64,000 nucleotides of DNA from G958296245 sp965262055 (GTDB lineage: Bacteria > Chloroflexota > Dehalococcoidia > Lucifugimonadales > G958296245), in the NCBI GenBank assembly GCA_965262055.1, contig CBDHEI010000002.1:930001-994000 (forward strand), read 5' to 3'. The position numbers and the translations under genes are program-made. Below, in pieces: positions 51,371 through 60,065 of the stretch. The notes beneath the pieces are model-generated. The model searched no databases. It was given only the letters and a program-made list of their open reading frames with translations, and was not told the origin of the DNA. Numbering within the stretch: position 1 is the first letter of the stretch; each line of letters opens with the position of its first letter.

Positions 51371-51748
51371 AGAATCCCGCACCGGGGGGGCATGGGCAGG
51401 CGCCTCCTCGTCCGCGTCGTGGAACCTGTCCAAGTACCGGAACACCGCCGACTCCGACGGCCGGCTCCGACGGCGCTCGACACGCCCCTTGTTCTCCAAC
51501 GCTCTACGCCCTCGACGACGCATCCCGTAGCTCTCGACCTCGCGACGCATCCTGAAGAACCCAGCGTCCTTCTCCAGAACATCCAGAACGCCCCGCCGAC
51601 CCACGTGGCGCTCCACCGATGACCTCAAACCCGCCGCGTGTATCAACTCCAGGTACGTCACCAGGCCCGCCAGAGCCGTTTTACCCTCGGAGTTCTTCTC
51701 CTGCTCGTACTGGAACGGGCAAGACCCCTTGCTTCGTAATAGGTACAC
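51365..51748 (-). pseudogene. IS1380-like transposase remnant
   Basis: The 127-residue frame reads ALAGLVTYLELIHAAGLRSS, then LEKDAGFFRMRREVESYG, RRRGRRALENKGRVERRRS and SAVFRYLDRFHDADEE. These match the N-terminal third of IS1380/DDE group 1 transposases, but about 25 residues (the GGDCVDDL region) are missing between VGRR and LDVLEKD, and the whole catalytic core is absent. It differs clearly from the intact transposase at 61.3 kb. It overlaps the surface-protein end by 6 bp. Confidence 0.7.
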
Positions 51749-51955
51749 TTCGTTGGTGATCGTTTCTCTCTTCCAAGAAACATCTTGGCCCCCTTCACCG
51801 AGGGCTCCAACGAGGTCTTCCCCTTTATCTGGGAGTGGAATCTATGTCCACGCGCGGGAATATAGAATCCGATTACGCTGACCGGGCCAACCCGCCGTTT
51901 GACTTGACCCTACGCTGTGGCTATCATTGTTGCGTCAGGATTAAGGAGGGGAGCC

Positions 51956-52177
51956 ATGCCGTTCGCAAACGGGATCGGAGTGCCCGAACTAGTAATCGTC
52001 TTGGTGATCGTCATGATCATCTTCGGGGTCGGTAGACTGCCCGAGATCGGCGGCGCCATGGGCAAAGCCATTCGCGAGTTCCGCTCCAGCCAGAAAAACG
52101 AGCTGGAGGAGGCCGGAAGCGAACCGCAGCTGGAACAGGGCGCAACCGCAGAGACCGGGGCCACCAAAGAGAAGTAG
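51956..52177 (+). CDS. tatA: Twin-arginine translocase subunit TatA
   Basis: The protein has 73 residues. A single N-terminal membrane helix (PELVIVLVIVMIIFGV) is followed by the TatA hinge and amphipathic helix FGVGRLPEIGGAMGKAIREF and a short acidic tail. TatA polymerises to form the pathway for folded proteins. AAGGAGG precedes ATG 51956. It converges on tatB. tatC is not in the window. Confidence 0.9.
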   Translation: MPFANGIGVPELVIVLVIVMIIFGVGRLPEIGGAMGKAIREFRSSQKNELEEAGSEPQLEQGATAETGATKEK

Positions 52178-52198
52178 CCGTCGCGTCGAGAGCAGGGC

Positions 52199-52534
52199 CT
52201 ACGCTTGGTTCCCGTCCTGCTCGCCCCGCTCCGTAGGCTTCTCCTTGGCCTCCGGTCTGCTTGAACGGAACGAAACGGGGCCTTCCCCTTCGGCCTCCGC
52301 ACCATCGGCTGGCTTCGCGGGCTGGCCCTCGGGCCCACGCCCCGCTCTCCCCGTCGCAGCCTCGTCTATGTCGTCCAGCGATAGTTTCGGCAGTTCGTCG
52401 GTTAGCCGCTTCACCTCCCGCGCCGCCTTGCCCAGCATCCGCCCCGCGTCAATCATGCGCTCCGGCCCCAGCACGATGAACGCCAGCACCGCAATCACCA
52501 CCAGCTCCAGCGGCCCCATTCCCAGGAAGTTCAT
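52199..52534 (-). CDS. tatB: Twin-arginine translocase subunit TatB
   Basis: The protein has 111 residues. It begins MNFLGMGPLELVVIAVLAFI then VLGPERMIDAGRMLGKAARE, where the GPE(R) hinge is typical of TatB rather than TatA. A long Pro/Glu-rich tail follows. The ATG overlaps the maf TGA as ATGA, so it is translated with maf. It converges on tatA with a 21-bp gap, an unusual arrangement because tatA and tatB are usually cotranscribed. Confidence 0.85.
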   Translation of the reverse strand: MNFLGMGPLELVVIAVLAFIVLGPERMIDAGRMLGKAAREVKRLTDELPKLSLDDIDEAATGRAGRGPEGQPAKPADGAEAEGEGPVSFRSSRPEAKEKPTERGEQDGNQA

Positions 52535-53202
52535 CGCCCTGCCCTCCCTGCCCTGAGGTCGAGCGGGCAACCCTCGCACTCCGGGGGCGGCACCCATCCG
52601 GGCCTGACACTAAGGCCCAGGCCCAACCCCTCCGCGAGCGAGGTCACCTCGCACAGCGGAAGCCCGACCACGTTCAGATAGCACCCCCGCACCGTCGCCG
52701 GGCGAAACTCCCCGTCCTGCACCGCGTACGCGCCTGCCTTGTCCAACGGGTCCCCCGTTGCGACATAGGCCCAAATCTCCGCGTCTGAGTACCGACGCAT
52801 CGTAACGTCCGACGGCATCACCGACGTTCTCATCCGGCCCGGTCCCGCATCCAGCAGCGTGACGCCTGTGAGGACCACATGCCCCCTCCCGCGCAGCGCC
52901 CCGAGCATCCGTGCCGCGTCGGCGCCGTCCGACGGCTTTCCCAACGACTCGCCGTCGAGCACCACCTGAGTATCCGCCGCCAGCACCACCGCGTCGCCAG
53001 CCCGCCCGGCAACCTCCTCGGCCTTGTCCCTCGACAGCCTCGACACCATCTCCACGGGCGTCTCACCCTCCCGCCTGGGCCCTTCCGGCATCGCCGGCGG
53101 GTCGACCTCCACGGCGTCCGAGAACGCCCGCACCAACTCCCCGCGCCGCGGCGAGCCCGAGCCGAGCATCAGCCTCCTACCAATTCCCGTGTCAGTATCC
53201 AT
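52531..53202 (-). CDS. maf: Maf-family nucleoside triphosphate pyrophosphatase
   Basis: The protein has 223 residues. The family signature LMLGSGSPRRGEL is at residues about 11-23, with VVLAADTQVVLDGESLGKPSD (about 71-90) and YVATGDPLDKAGAYAVQD (about 145-162) following. Maf enzymes hydrolyse non-canonical or modified NTPs such as dTTP/UTP analogues. The C-terminus adds about 25 residues with CEGCPLDLRAG. It is coupled to tatB by a 4-bp overlap. Confidence 0.92.
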   Translation of the reverse strand: MDTDTGIGRRLMLGSGSPRRGELVRAFSDAVEVDPPAMPEGPRREGETPVEMVSRLSRDKAEEVAGRAGDAVVLAADTQVVLDGESLGKPSDGADAARMLGALRGRGHVVLTGVTLLDAGPGRMRTSVMPSDVTMRRYSDAEIWAYVATGDPLDKAGAYAVQDGEFRPATVRGCYLNVVGLPLCEVTSLAEGLGLGLSVRPGWVPPPECEGCPLDLRAGRAGR

Positions 53203-53273
53203 ACCGCGCCATTATCGCATTATCCCGCATCTTTGGTACCCTTACGCCAATCATGACGGTCGGAGGGTAGCCG

Positions 53274-54050
53274 ATGGATATGGGTATCGCGGGAAGAAAC
53301 GCGCTCGTCACGGGCGGCAGCAGGGGGCTGGGACGGCAGGCCGCCCTGTCGCTGGCAGCCGAGGGGGTGAACGTGGCCATCTGCGGGCGCTCTCAAGAGA
53401 CGCTGGACCGCACCGTTGCAGAGCTAAAGGACCTGGGCGTCTCAGCCATCGGCGTGGAGGCGGACGTCTCCGCTGCGGACGATATAGAGCCCCTTTACCG
53501 CAGCGTATCCGCAGACCTCGGCGAAATCGACATCCTCGTCAACAACGTAGGCGGCGTCCGCGTCAGGGAGGACATCCTCGGCACCTCCCTTGAGGACTTC
53601 CGGGCCACTTTCGACCTGAACCTCTTCGGCGGCTACCACCTGATGCAGCTCGCCATCCCGCACATGAGGGAGCAGAAGTGGGGCCGCGTCGTCAACATAG
53701 TCTCGATCTGGGGCCGCGAGTACGGCGGAAACATAGGCTACATGTCGGCAAAGGCCGCCGTCATAGCCGCCACCAAGCACGCGGGGGTGACGCTCGCCAA
53801 GGACGGCGTACTGGTCAACAGCATCGCGCCGGGCTCCATCTCTCACGCACAGGGAGGCTGGGAGAGCTTCCAGAACGACAACCCGCCCGAGGTCGTCGAA
53901 GCCTTCATCGAGCGTAACCTGCCCATGGGTAGGTTCGGCTGGCCGGAGCCCGTCGGCGACCTAGTAGCCTTCCTCGCCTCCGAGCGCGCGGGCCTCATCA
54001 CCGGCGCCTGCATCGTCGTAGACGGAGGCCAGAGCTACTCACTGATCTAA
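53274..54050 (+). CDS. Short-chain dehydrogenase/reductase
   Basis: The protein has 258 residues. The cofactor loop is VTGGSRGLGRQAAL (about 12-25), the NNVG motif is DILVNNVGG (about 86-94), and the active site has Ser in NIVSIWG and Tyr/Lys in YMSAKAA (about 157-163). This is a classical SDR, 3-oxoacyl-ACP reductase-like. A GGAGGG ribosome-binding site precedes ATG 53274 and ATG 53280 is also possible. Substrate unknown. The next gene may be translated with it. Confidence 0.92.
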   Translation: MDMGIAGRNALVTGGSRGLGRQAALSLAAEGVNVAICGRSQETLDRTVAELKDLGVSAIGVEADVSAADDIEPLYRSVSADLGEIDILVNNVGGVRVREDILGTSLEDFRATFDLNLFGGYHLMQLAIPHMREQKWGRVVNIVSIWGREYGGNIGYMSAKAAVIAATKHAGVTLAKDGVLVNSIAPGSISHAQGGWESFQNDNPPEVVEAFIERNLPMGRFGWPEPVGDLVAFLASERAGLITGACIVVDGGQSYSLI

Positions 54051-54097
54051 AGCCGCAGCTTGGAGCTCTTGCCAGCTACGAAAAGGGGGAATCCAAC

Positions 54098-54841
54098 CTG
54101 TCCCTGCACGATGCTCCAAACGCGGCACGCGGAACTCGGCCAGCCCTAATCGGGGCATTCGTCGGTCTCGTTCCCGCGATAGCCATCGGCTCCCTGCGCA
54201 TCCTCTACGGCGAGGCGCCGGAGAACGCCGCCCAAGTTGCCGGCAACATCGCCTTTACGCTGGTCTACGCCTCGCCCTACCTGCTCGCCCTCATCGCATC
54301 CAGGGCGGGTGACCCCGGAGTCCGTGGAAGCCTCCTGGCGGCTCTCGGCCTCCTCTCGCTTGTCGCCAGCTTCTCAACCTTCTCGCTGGTCACCGTCGTC
54401 CTGCTGCCCGCGACGTTCATTCTCTGGTTCGCCTCTGTCAGGAACCTCGCAGCCTCGGGACGCCCTCTGGCGACCTCCTTGCCTGCCGCGGTCGTAGGCC
54501 TGCTCATCGCCGCGACCGTTGGACTAGGTTTCTTCGCCCTCTGGGGAATCCAAGACGACGAGGCCCGTTGCTGGATCTTGTCTTACGACTCCGACGAGCC
54601 CCACTGGGAGCCCCGGCCCAATCTCGGGGAATCTGGAGTGCTCACTCCCGGAACCTTGGACTTCGACTCTCGCGGCCACTGCACGAGCGACATCATCACA
54701 AGCACGGAAGCCGCCATGGGCATCGGCGCCGCAGTCGCCGCCCTCCTGACCATGCTGCTCGTTTCCCGCCTCCGGTGGCCCCCAGGCGGCCATACGGTCA
54801 GGACAGCGCCGCCCTTGTGCGCCCCAACACCGCCGGATTGA
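54098..54841 (+). CDS. Membrane protein without an ATG, GTG or TTG start
   Basis: A clean frame from 54050 to 54841 encodes a 247-residue polypeptide with about five hydrophobic segments (ALIGAFVGLVPAIAIGS, IAFTLVYASPYLLALI, LLAALGLLSLVASF, LVTVVLLPATFILWF, AVVGLLIAATVGLGFFAL and GIGAAVAALLTMLLV). The only canonical start is an ATG at 54479 that would drop half of it. A CTG at 54098 lies 9 bp after GGGGGA and is the best start. The end overlaps the opposite-strand dehydrogenase by 44 bp. Function unknown. Confidence 0.6.
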   Translation: MSLHDAPNAARGTRPALIGAFVGLVPAIAIGSLRILYGEAPENAAQVAGNIAFTLVYASPYLLALIASRAGDPGVRGSLLAALGLLSLVASFSTFSLVTVVLLPATFILWFASVRNLAASGRPLATSLPAAVVGLLIAATVGLGFFALWGIQDDEARCWILSYDSDEPHWEPRPNLGESGVLTPGTLDFDSRGHCTSDIITSTEAAMGIGAAVAALLTMLLVSRLRWPPGGHTVRTAPPLCAPTPPD

Positions 54842-55790
54842 CCACATTCTCCGGCACCTGTCCCTCCAGCACCCTTGCCACCTCGCCCGCAGCCCTTTCC
54901 TCCAGCTCCAGCACCGCCTCCTGGGAGAAGAACGCCGTGTGCGGCGTCACAATCACGTTGCCAAGCTGGATCAGCTTATGGTCCAGCGGCGGAGACAGGT
55001 CGACGAGCAGGTCTAGCCCGGCCCCAGCTATCTTCCCCGAAGTCAGCGCCTCGTAGAGCGCGTCCTCGTCTATCAGAGGCCCGCGCGACGTGTTGGCCAG
55101 GAACGCCGTCTCCTTCATCTGCGCAAGCTCGTCCGCGCCGATGATATTCTCCGTATCCGGCCTCAGGGGGCAGTTCAGGGATACGAAGTCCGACTCCCGC
55201 AGCAGTTCCGAAAGGCCGACCCCCCTGGCTCCCTTCGCTGCCGCGTCCTCGGCCTTGAGCCTGGGCCCGTAGGCCAGCACCTCCATGTCGAACGCCTGCG
55301 CCCGCTTCCCAAGGGCCTGCCCCATGCGTCCAAAGCCGATGATGCCTAGCTTCTTCCCGCCAAGCCGGGGCATGGGCGCCCCCAGCTTCACGCTGCTCCA
55401 TCCCGTCTGCTTGGTCATCGTCACGTGCTCGACGATGCGCCGGTTCCAGGCCAGCAGCAGCGCCATGGCGTGGTTCGCGACCTCCTGCACGCAGTAGTCA
55501 GGCACGTACGCAACGACGATACCCAGCTCCGTCGCCGTGTCCACCGCGATGTTGTCCACCCCGACCCCATACCGGCCCACCACGACGCACTTCTCCGCCG
55601 CCCGTATCACCCGCTCCGTCGTCTGCGCCCAGCAAGTCAGAATGCCGTCCACGTCCCGCGCCAGCTCGGTCAGCGTATCCTCGTCCCCGTCCGGGGCCAC
55701 AACAAGCTCGGCGCCAACCCGCGCCAGCACCGCTCTCTCAGGCTCCAACGACGGCCAGGCATAGTCGGTCACGAGCACTTTCTTGGTCAT
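54798..55790 (-). CDS. D-isomer 2-hydroxyacid dehydrogenase-like protein
   Basis: The protein has 330 residues from ATG 55790 (GGGGGA upstream). The NAD motif is LGIIGFGRMGQALG (about 150-163). Catalytic Arg is in FLANTSRGPLIDED and His in VIVTPHTAFF. The Glu normally found in the DxxExEP segment appears replaced (GLDLLVDLSPPLDH), so proton-relay chemistry may differ. It resembles phosphoglycerate- or hydroxypyruvate-type dehydrogenases in length. It is distinct from the one at 14.1 kb. Confidence 0.88.
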   Translation of the reverse strand: MTKKVLVTDYAWPSLEPERAVLARVGAELVVAPDGDEDTLTELARDVDGILTCWAQTTERVIRAAEKCVVVGRYGVGVDNIAVDTATELGIVVAYVPDYCVQEVANHAMALLLAWNRRIVEHVTMTKQTGWSSVKLGAPMPRLGGKKLGIIGFGRMGQALGKRAQAFDMEVLAYGPRLKAEDAAAKGARGVGLSELLRESDFVSLNCPLRPDTENIIGADELAQMKETAFLANTSRGPLIDEDALYEALTSGKIAGAGLDLLVDLSPPLDHKLIQLGNVIVTPHTAFFSQEAVLELEERAAGEVARVLEGQVPENVVNPAVLGRTRAALS

Positions 55791-56115
55791 GGCGTCCCCC
55801 GGCAGCGAAATGTAGGTATCAAGTCTAGCACGACCCCACACGCTCCACAGCTTGCCATGGCCTGACACCGGCCGTCGCCCAACCACCACACCTTCCAGAG
55901 CGAACTATGATGCCCCCCGCTCGCTGCGGTCGAGCAATGAGCGACCCTTGAACTGTCATTCCGAACGAAGCGCAGCGGAGTGAAGAATCTAGGGACCTTG
56001 CCATAGTTGGGTCACCAGGAGAGGGCGACTCCCGCCCTTCTCGCAAGGGTGAACAGTCACCCAGCGTTGCCATCGCTGTTGAAGACGCCCCGCCAGGCTG
56101 CTATCTTCAACCCCC
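55791..56115. other. Intergenic gap with a common dispersed motif
   Basis: No gene is supported in 325 bp. About 55954-55994 holds TGTCATTCCGAACGAAGCG followed by GGAGTGAAGAATCTAGGG, a short dispersed motif that I recall from many bacterial genomes as a repeat. The remainder shows nothing recognisable. Confidence 0.45.
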
Positions 56116-56622
56116 ATGGAAGTCCTCACGATAGGCCACAGCAACCACACGTGGAAGACCTTCGCCGGCCTGCTTTCGGCGCACGGCGTCCAGGTGCTCG
56201 TGGACACCAGGTCGGCGCCGGTGAGCCGGTGGGCGCCCTTCGCCGACGGCCGCCGCCTGCCCAAGCTGTTGGAGGGCGCGGGCGTCAGGTACGTCTTCAT
56301 GGGCAAGGAGCTCGGCGGCAAGCCGAAAGATGCCAGCCTCTACGACGAAAAAGGTAAGCCCGACTACCGCCTGATGGCCCAGTCGCCATCCTTCCAGCGC
56401 GGCATAGAGACGCTGGTCGACCTCGCCAGGGACTCCAGAGTGACGCTCATGTGCGCCGAGGAGGACCCGGCAAAGTGTCACCGCACGCGCCTGCTGGGGC
56501 CCGCCCTGGCGCGCCACAGCGTGGGGCAGGTACACATCAGGGGCGACTCCTCGCTCCAGAGCAACGAGGACTTGGGGAGCCGCACCCTCCGAAAGGACTT
56601 CCAGGCCGCCTACGACTTCTGA
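56116..56622 (+). CDS. DUF488 family protein
   Basis: The protein has 168 residues. Family features are TIGHSNHTWKTFAGLL (residues about 5-20), VLVDTRSAPVSRWAPF and the conserved MCAEEDPAKCHRTRL (about 113-127) with its Cys/His set. The function is not established. It ends head-to-head with the enolase-family gene with no gap. Confidence 0.9.
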   Translation: MEVLTIGHSNHTWKTFAGLLSAHGVQVLVDTRSAPVSRWAPFADGRRLPKLLEGAGVRYVFMGKELGGKPKDASLYDEKGKPDYRLMAQSPSFQRGIETLVDLARDSRVTLMCAEEDPAKCHRTRLLGPALARHSVGQVHIRGDSSLQSNEDLGSRTLRKDFQAAYDF

Positions 56623-57780
56623 CTAGCCCGGCAGCTCGTTGGCCTCCAGGTATTCGCGCCTCAGGTTGACCCCCAGCCCAGGGCGGTCCGACAGGTACAA
56701 GTCGCCCCTGCGCACGTCCAGCGGCTCGTCGATCATCGGATCGTACCTGCTCAGGTCGTAGCGCGTCGTCTCCAGCTTGTAGAAGTTCGGCACCGTCATC
56801 ATCACGTGCGCGCCCGCGAGCACGTTGATGGGGCCGCTGGCGTCGTGCGGCGAGACCGGCACGTAATACGCCTCCGCCATGGTCGAGATCTTCTTCAGCT
56901 CGCTGATGCCCCCAGTCCACGTCACGTCGGGCATCACGAAGTCCGCCAGGTTCCCCTCGAACACAGGTAGGAACTCGAACCGCGTGTGCAGCCGCTCCCC
57001 CACGCATATACGCACTGGCACCTGGTCACGCACCTGCTTCAATGCATGGTAGCTCTCCGGCGGCACCGGCTCCTCGAACCAGTGGATGCCGTACGGCGCG
57101 AGGCTCTGCGCCAGGTACACCGCGGTCGGCACGTTGAAGTTGCCGTGGGCGTCTATCAGCACCTCGATCTCCGGGCCAACCGCCTCCCGGATAGCCGCGA
57201 TGATCTCCACCGCCTTGGCCGCCGTCTCAGGGCGTATCTGGCCGTCCAGGTAGGAGGTCGACTTGTCCGCCATCTCCTCCCAGAAGGGGTCGAGCTTCAG
57301 CGCCCGGTGCCCCGACTCCACGATCTCCAGCGCGTCGGCCGCCGCCTTCTCCGGGGTGTCGGGCCTCGGCGGATGCGTATACAGCGCGATCCTGTCCCGC
57401 ACCTCGCCGCCGAGCAGCTTGTATATCGGCTGCCCCAGCTCCTTGCCGCGAATGTCCCACAGGGCGATGTCGATGCCGCTAATCATCGCGCTGATCGCGC
57501 CCCGCGTGCCCGTGTAGGTGAACTGCCGGAACAGCTTGTTCCAGATCGCCTCGATCCGCGACGCGTCCTCCCCCACAACCAGCTCGGAAGCGTCTCTGAC
57601 AACGCCCGCAATGAGCCTGTTCGCCACGCTCCCCGGGTACGTCGTGATCTCGCCCCAGCCCGTGATCCCGGCGTCCGTGTCCACCTGGACGAATACGTAA
57701 GGGTGCGAAGCGTCGCTCGCGGTCTCGAGGCCCTCACGAGGCCGGGCCACAACCCAAGGGCGCACTGAAGTTATCTTCAT
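56623..57780 (-). CDS. Enolase-superfamily acid-sugar dehydratase (mandelate racemase/galactonate dehydratase type)
   Basis: The protein has 385 residues. Metal ligands are Asp210 in EVLIDAHGNF, Glu236 in HWFEEPVPPE and Glu262 in CVGERLH. His212 beside the first ligand and His312 in VSPHDASGP are placed like the general acid and base of galactonate/mannonate dehydratases. Lys162 in ALKLDPF is also conserved. The enzyme probably dehydrates an aldonate to a 2-keto-3-deoxy acid; such paralogues are numerous in SAR202-like Chloroflexota. Substrate unknown. Confidence 0.9.
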   Translation of the reverse strand: MKITSVRPWVVARPREGLETASDASHPYVFVQVDTDAGITGWGEITTYPGSVANRLIAGVVRDASELVVGEDASRIEAIWNKLFRQFTYTGTRGAISAMISGIDIALWDIRGKELGQPIYKLLGGEVRDRIALYTHPPRPDTPEKAAADALEIVESGHRALKLDPFWEEMADKSTSYLDGQIRPETAAKAVEIIAAIREAVGPEIEVLIDAHGNFNVPTAVYLAQSLAPYGIHWFEEPVPPESYHALKQVRDQVPVRICVGERLHTRFEFLPVFEGNLADFVMPDVTWTGGISELKKISTMAEAYYVPVSPHDASGPINVLAGAHVMMTVPNFYKLETTRYDLSRYDPMIDEPLDVRRGDLYLSDRPGLGVNLRREYLEANELPG

Positions 57781-57888
57781 CTCGGACCCTCCTGCGCTGC
57801 TCCGCCCATTCTATCCGGTTACCGTCCCATGCTGAGTGAGGAGGGCCGAAGACACTTGGACTTGGAAGATGTGGGGAGTTTCATACCT

Positions 57889-57907
57889 CTTCCCCCTTTG
57901 GGGGAAG
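57889..57907. repeat. Perfect 8-bp hairpin between enolase-family and NYN genes
   Basis: CTTCCCCC and GGGGGAAG are separated by TTT. It follows the NYN gene on the minus strand but lacks a T-run, so terminator function is only possible. Confidence 0.4.
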
Positions 57908-57974
57908 ATTGAGATGGGGGCTCCACTGGGCCGCGAACGGCTGCGTAGCGCCTTCCGCCGTGGGACGACGCGCG

Positions 57975-58937
57975 TCAGCGCCGTCTGGACGGCATGCTGC
58001 GGACTATCTTGTTGTCGGACCGGCCCCACCGCGAACTAAGCAGCGGGCTCGCATCCAGCAGCCCCTGCAGGTTCTTGTACCGCGTCGCGCTCAGCCTTGG
58101 AGCGCCCAGCGCCTTCGCCGCCGCCCCCCCCGCCGTCCTGCTGCCGATCAAGTCGCCTGGACTGGGCGCGCGCCCCGCCCACGCCGAGTTGACCCTCGTG
58201 TCCCAGGCCTGGTCCTGATCCTGGCTCTGGTCCTGGTCCCGGTCCCGGTCTTGGTCTTGGTCCCGGTCCTCCGCAAGCTCCACTATGATGTCGCGCGACC
58301 CGTCGGGGCGGCTCACGCTCACCTCGCTCGCCCCCTCCACGTACCGCCTGAAGTTCGAATGCCCCAGCGCCTTGAAGTCGAAGCTCGGGTCGAGCCGCTG
58401 CATCGTCTGGTACAGCTTGCTGCCTATGACGCGCCCCTGTGCGTCCACGGACGCCTTTACCGCACGCACGAGAAGGGACTCGTCCTGGGTTGCCCCCTGC
58501 GGCCGCGCCTGGTCGACCCTGTCTAGGAAGTGATACCGGTCGCAGGACTTCACCAGCGACGCCCCAACCGCGCTCTCCCGCCCGGCGCCGATGACCATCT
58601 TGCCCGCGGCCCTGAGTTTGCTCACCAGCGGGATGAAGTCGGTGTCCGAGGATGCGAGCACGAAGACGTCCACCGGCGACTGGTGGAGCAGGTCTACCGC
58701 GTCTATCGTGAGCCGGATGTCGCTGGCGTTCTTCCCCGACGAGCCCGTCCTGAACACCTGCACCGGCTCTATCCCGAGCTCCAGCAGCGCACTGCTGCCC
58801 TTGCCCGTGGACCAGTCGCCATACGCCCTCTTCACGGCGACGCGCCCCACCTCCGAGACCTGGTCCAGCAGCCATCGGATGTGGCTCGGCCCCACGTTCT
58901 CGAAGTCGATCAGGACTGCAAGCTGTGTTTCCGCCAA
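57975..58937 (-). CDS. NYN (LabA/DUF88-like) nuclease with OST-HTH-like domain
   Basis: The protein has 320 residues from TTG 58937. The N-terminal NYN/PIN-like domain (about 1-150) has the acidic positions in VLIDFENVGPSH, SDIRLTIDAVDLL and LASSDTDFIPLV. Residues about 155-220 match an OST-HTH/LOTUS-type RNA-binding domain (LLVRAVKASVDAQGRVIGSKL). An Asp/Gln/Arg repeat stretch (about 227-245) links to a second basic C-terminal part. The expected role is RNA cleavage or binding. The HIT gene lies 50 bp upstream on the same strand. Confidence 0.85.
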   Translation of the reverse strand: MAETQLAVLIDFENVGPSHIRWLLDQVSEVGRVAVKRAYGDWSTGKGSSALLELGIEPVQVFRTGSSGKNASDIRLTIDAVDLLHQSPVDVFVLASSDTDFIPLVSKLRAAGKMVIGAGRESAVGASLVKSCDRYHFLDRVDQARPQGATQDESLLVRAVKASVDAQGRVIGSKLYQTMQRLDPSFDFKALGHSNFRRYVEGASEVSVSRPDGSRDIIVELAEDRDQDQDRDRDQDQSQDQDQAWDTRVNSAWAGRAPSPGDLIGSRTAGGAAAKALGAPRLSATRYKNLQGLLDASPLLSSRWGRSDNKIVRSMPSRRR

Positions 58938-58987
58938 GTTGCTACCCCGCCTTCGATAAGTCGCGTATCAGCGGCGCGACCGCCACT

Positions 58988-59332
58988 CTACCCCATCTCC
59001 CCGAGACGCCGCCCGCCGAGCACGTGCAGGTGCAGGTGGTCAACGACCTGGCCGGCATCCGAGCGCTGGTTCACCACCAGCCGGTACCCGGTCTCCGAGA
59101 TTCCCTCCTGCTCTGCCGCCTCGTGGGCCGTCCTGTACACCGACCCCACCACGGAATCATGCTGAGGCCCAAGCGTCGAAACGAAGGTGATGTGCTCGTT
59201 CGGTATGACCAGCAGATGCGTAGACGCCTTGGGCTGGATGTCCCGGATTACGAAGCAAGCCTCGTTGCTGTTCAGGATCTCGCTCGGGATCTCGCCGCTT
59301 CGTATCTTGCAGAATATACAGTCTGAGCTCAT
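58988..59332 (-). CDS. HIT-domain nucleotide hydrolase/transferase
   Basis: The protein has 114 residues. It starts MSSDCIFCKIRSGEIPSEIL, contains ASTHLLVIPNEHI and ends with the histidine triad VVDHLHLHVLGGRR. This is the bacterial HINT type, which hydrolyses AMP-lysine-like and related nucleotides. It is preceded by the VOC gene by 15 bp, likely the same operon. Confidence 0.93.
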   Translation of the reverse strand: MSSDCIFCKIRSGEIPSEILNSNEACFVIRDIQPKASTHLLVIPNEHITFVSTLGPQHDSVVGSVYRTAHEAAEQEGISETGYRLVVNQRSDAGQVVDHLHLHVLGGRRLGEMG

Positions 59333-59347
59333 GCCCTGCCGGGCCGC

Positions 59348-59743
59348 CTACCGGTACTGGAGCAGCTCTATGCGAACGCCGCCCGGCGCCTTGATGAACG
59401 CAATTATCGGCCCGCCGGGCACGCTGACCGGGCCCTCCATCAGCTTCGCCCCGAGGCCGCTCAGGCGCTCGATCTCCGCGTCGATGTCGTCCACCTTGAT
59501 GCCGAAATGCTCCAAGCCCCAGTGGGTGCTGGCGTCCGCCGCCCCCATCTTTTCGGCCGTCCTGGCCCCGGATATGTTCACGACGACGCCGTTCGACGCC
59601 TCGCACCGGATGAACCTGTCCCCCCAGATCCGCGTCGAGTCGCTGACAATCTTGAAGCCGAAGGCCTTGACGTACCAGCCAACGACCGCGCCGGGGTCTT
59701 CGACCTTGATGTGCACATGGTCCAGATCGTAGCCCATCGACAT
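59348..59743 (-). CDS. VOC-family (glyoxalase-like) protein
   Basis: The protein has 131 residues with two beta-alpha-beta-beta-beta modules: LDHVHIKVEDPGAVVGWY with the first metal histidine, a matching HFGIKVDDIDAEI in the second half, and the terminal Glu in VRIELLQYR. It is probably a metal-dependent lyase, isomerase or dioxygenase. An ATG two codons in (59737) is better spaced from GGGGG and may be the real start. Confidence 0.9.
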   Translation of the reverse strand: MSMGYDLDHVHIKVEDPGAVVGWYVKAFGFKIVSDSTRIWGDRFIRCEASNGVVVNISGARTAEKMGAADASTHWGLEHFGIKVDDIDAEIERLSGLGAKLMEGPVSVPGGPIIAFIKAPGGVRIELLQYR

Positions 59744-60065
59744 GTCCCCCTAACGTCACTTGGATGTGTTAACTCAATCAGGCTATGGCATCCCCATCAG
59801 GCTGTCAAGGCTCCGGGAGCGCAGAGGGGCGAAGCCCCTCGCCGGGGGTGTGGGGGTGTCCCCCACGAGTCCCTCGGGGGCGGGTGGGCGGGACATCCAA
59901 GACTCTCCGTCAGATGGTGGGCCTGCAACGACACAGATCCTTCACCCAGCACGTAAGAGCGGCGTTGCCTGCCGCCACTCAGGGAAGTGCAGAGGGGCGA
60001 AGCCCCTAGCCAGGGGTGTGGGAGTGTCCCCCACATTTCCTCTTAGGGGTGGGTGGGCGGGAACT
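59744..60065. other. Intergenic region dominated by two repeat copies
   Basis: No gene is supported. Two copies of the hairpin-rich repeat occupy most of it, separated by about 80 bp of unrelated sequence. The second ends next to the ctaB stop and may terminate that transcript. Confidence 0.55.
59816..59904. repeat. Hairpin-rich interspersed repeat, copy B
   Basis: It begins GGAGCGCAGAGGGGCGAAGC, has the central stem GTGGGGG-TGT-CCCCCAC and ends GGCGGGACATCCAAGAC. It is very close to copy A. Confidence 0.88.

Noticed and set aside
57889..57907. Hairpin as a certain terminator for the NYN gene
   Set aside because: No T-run follows on either strand, so it is only listed as a hairpin.
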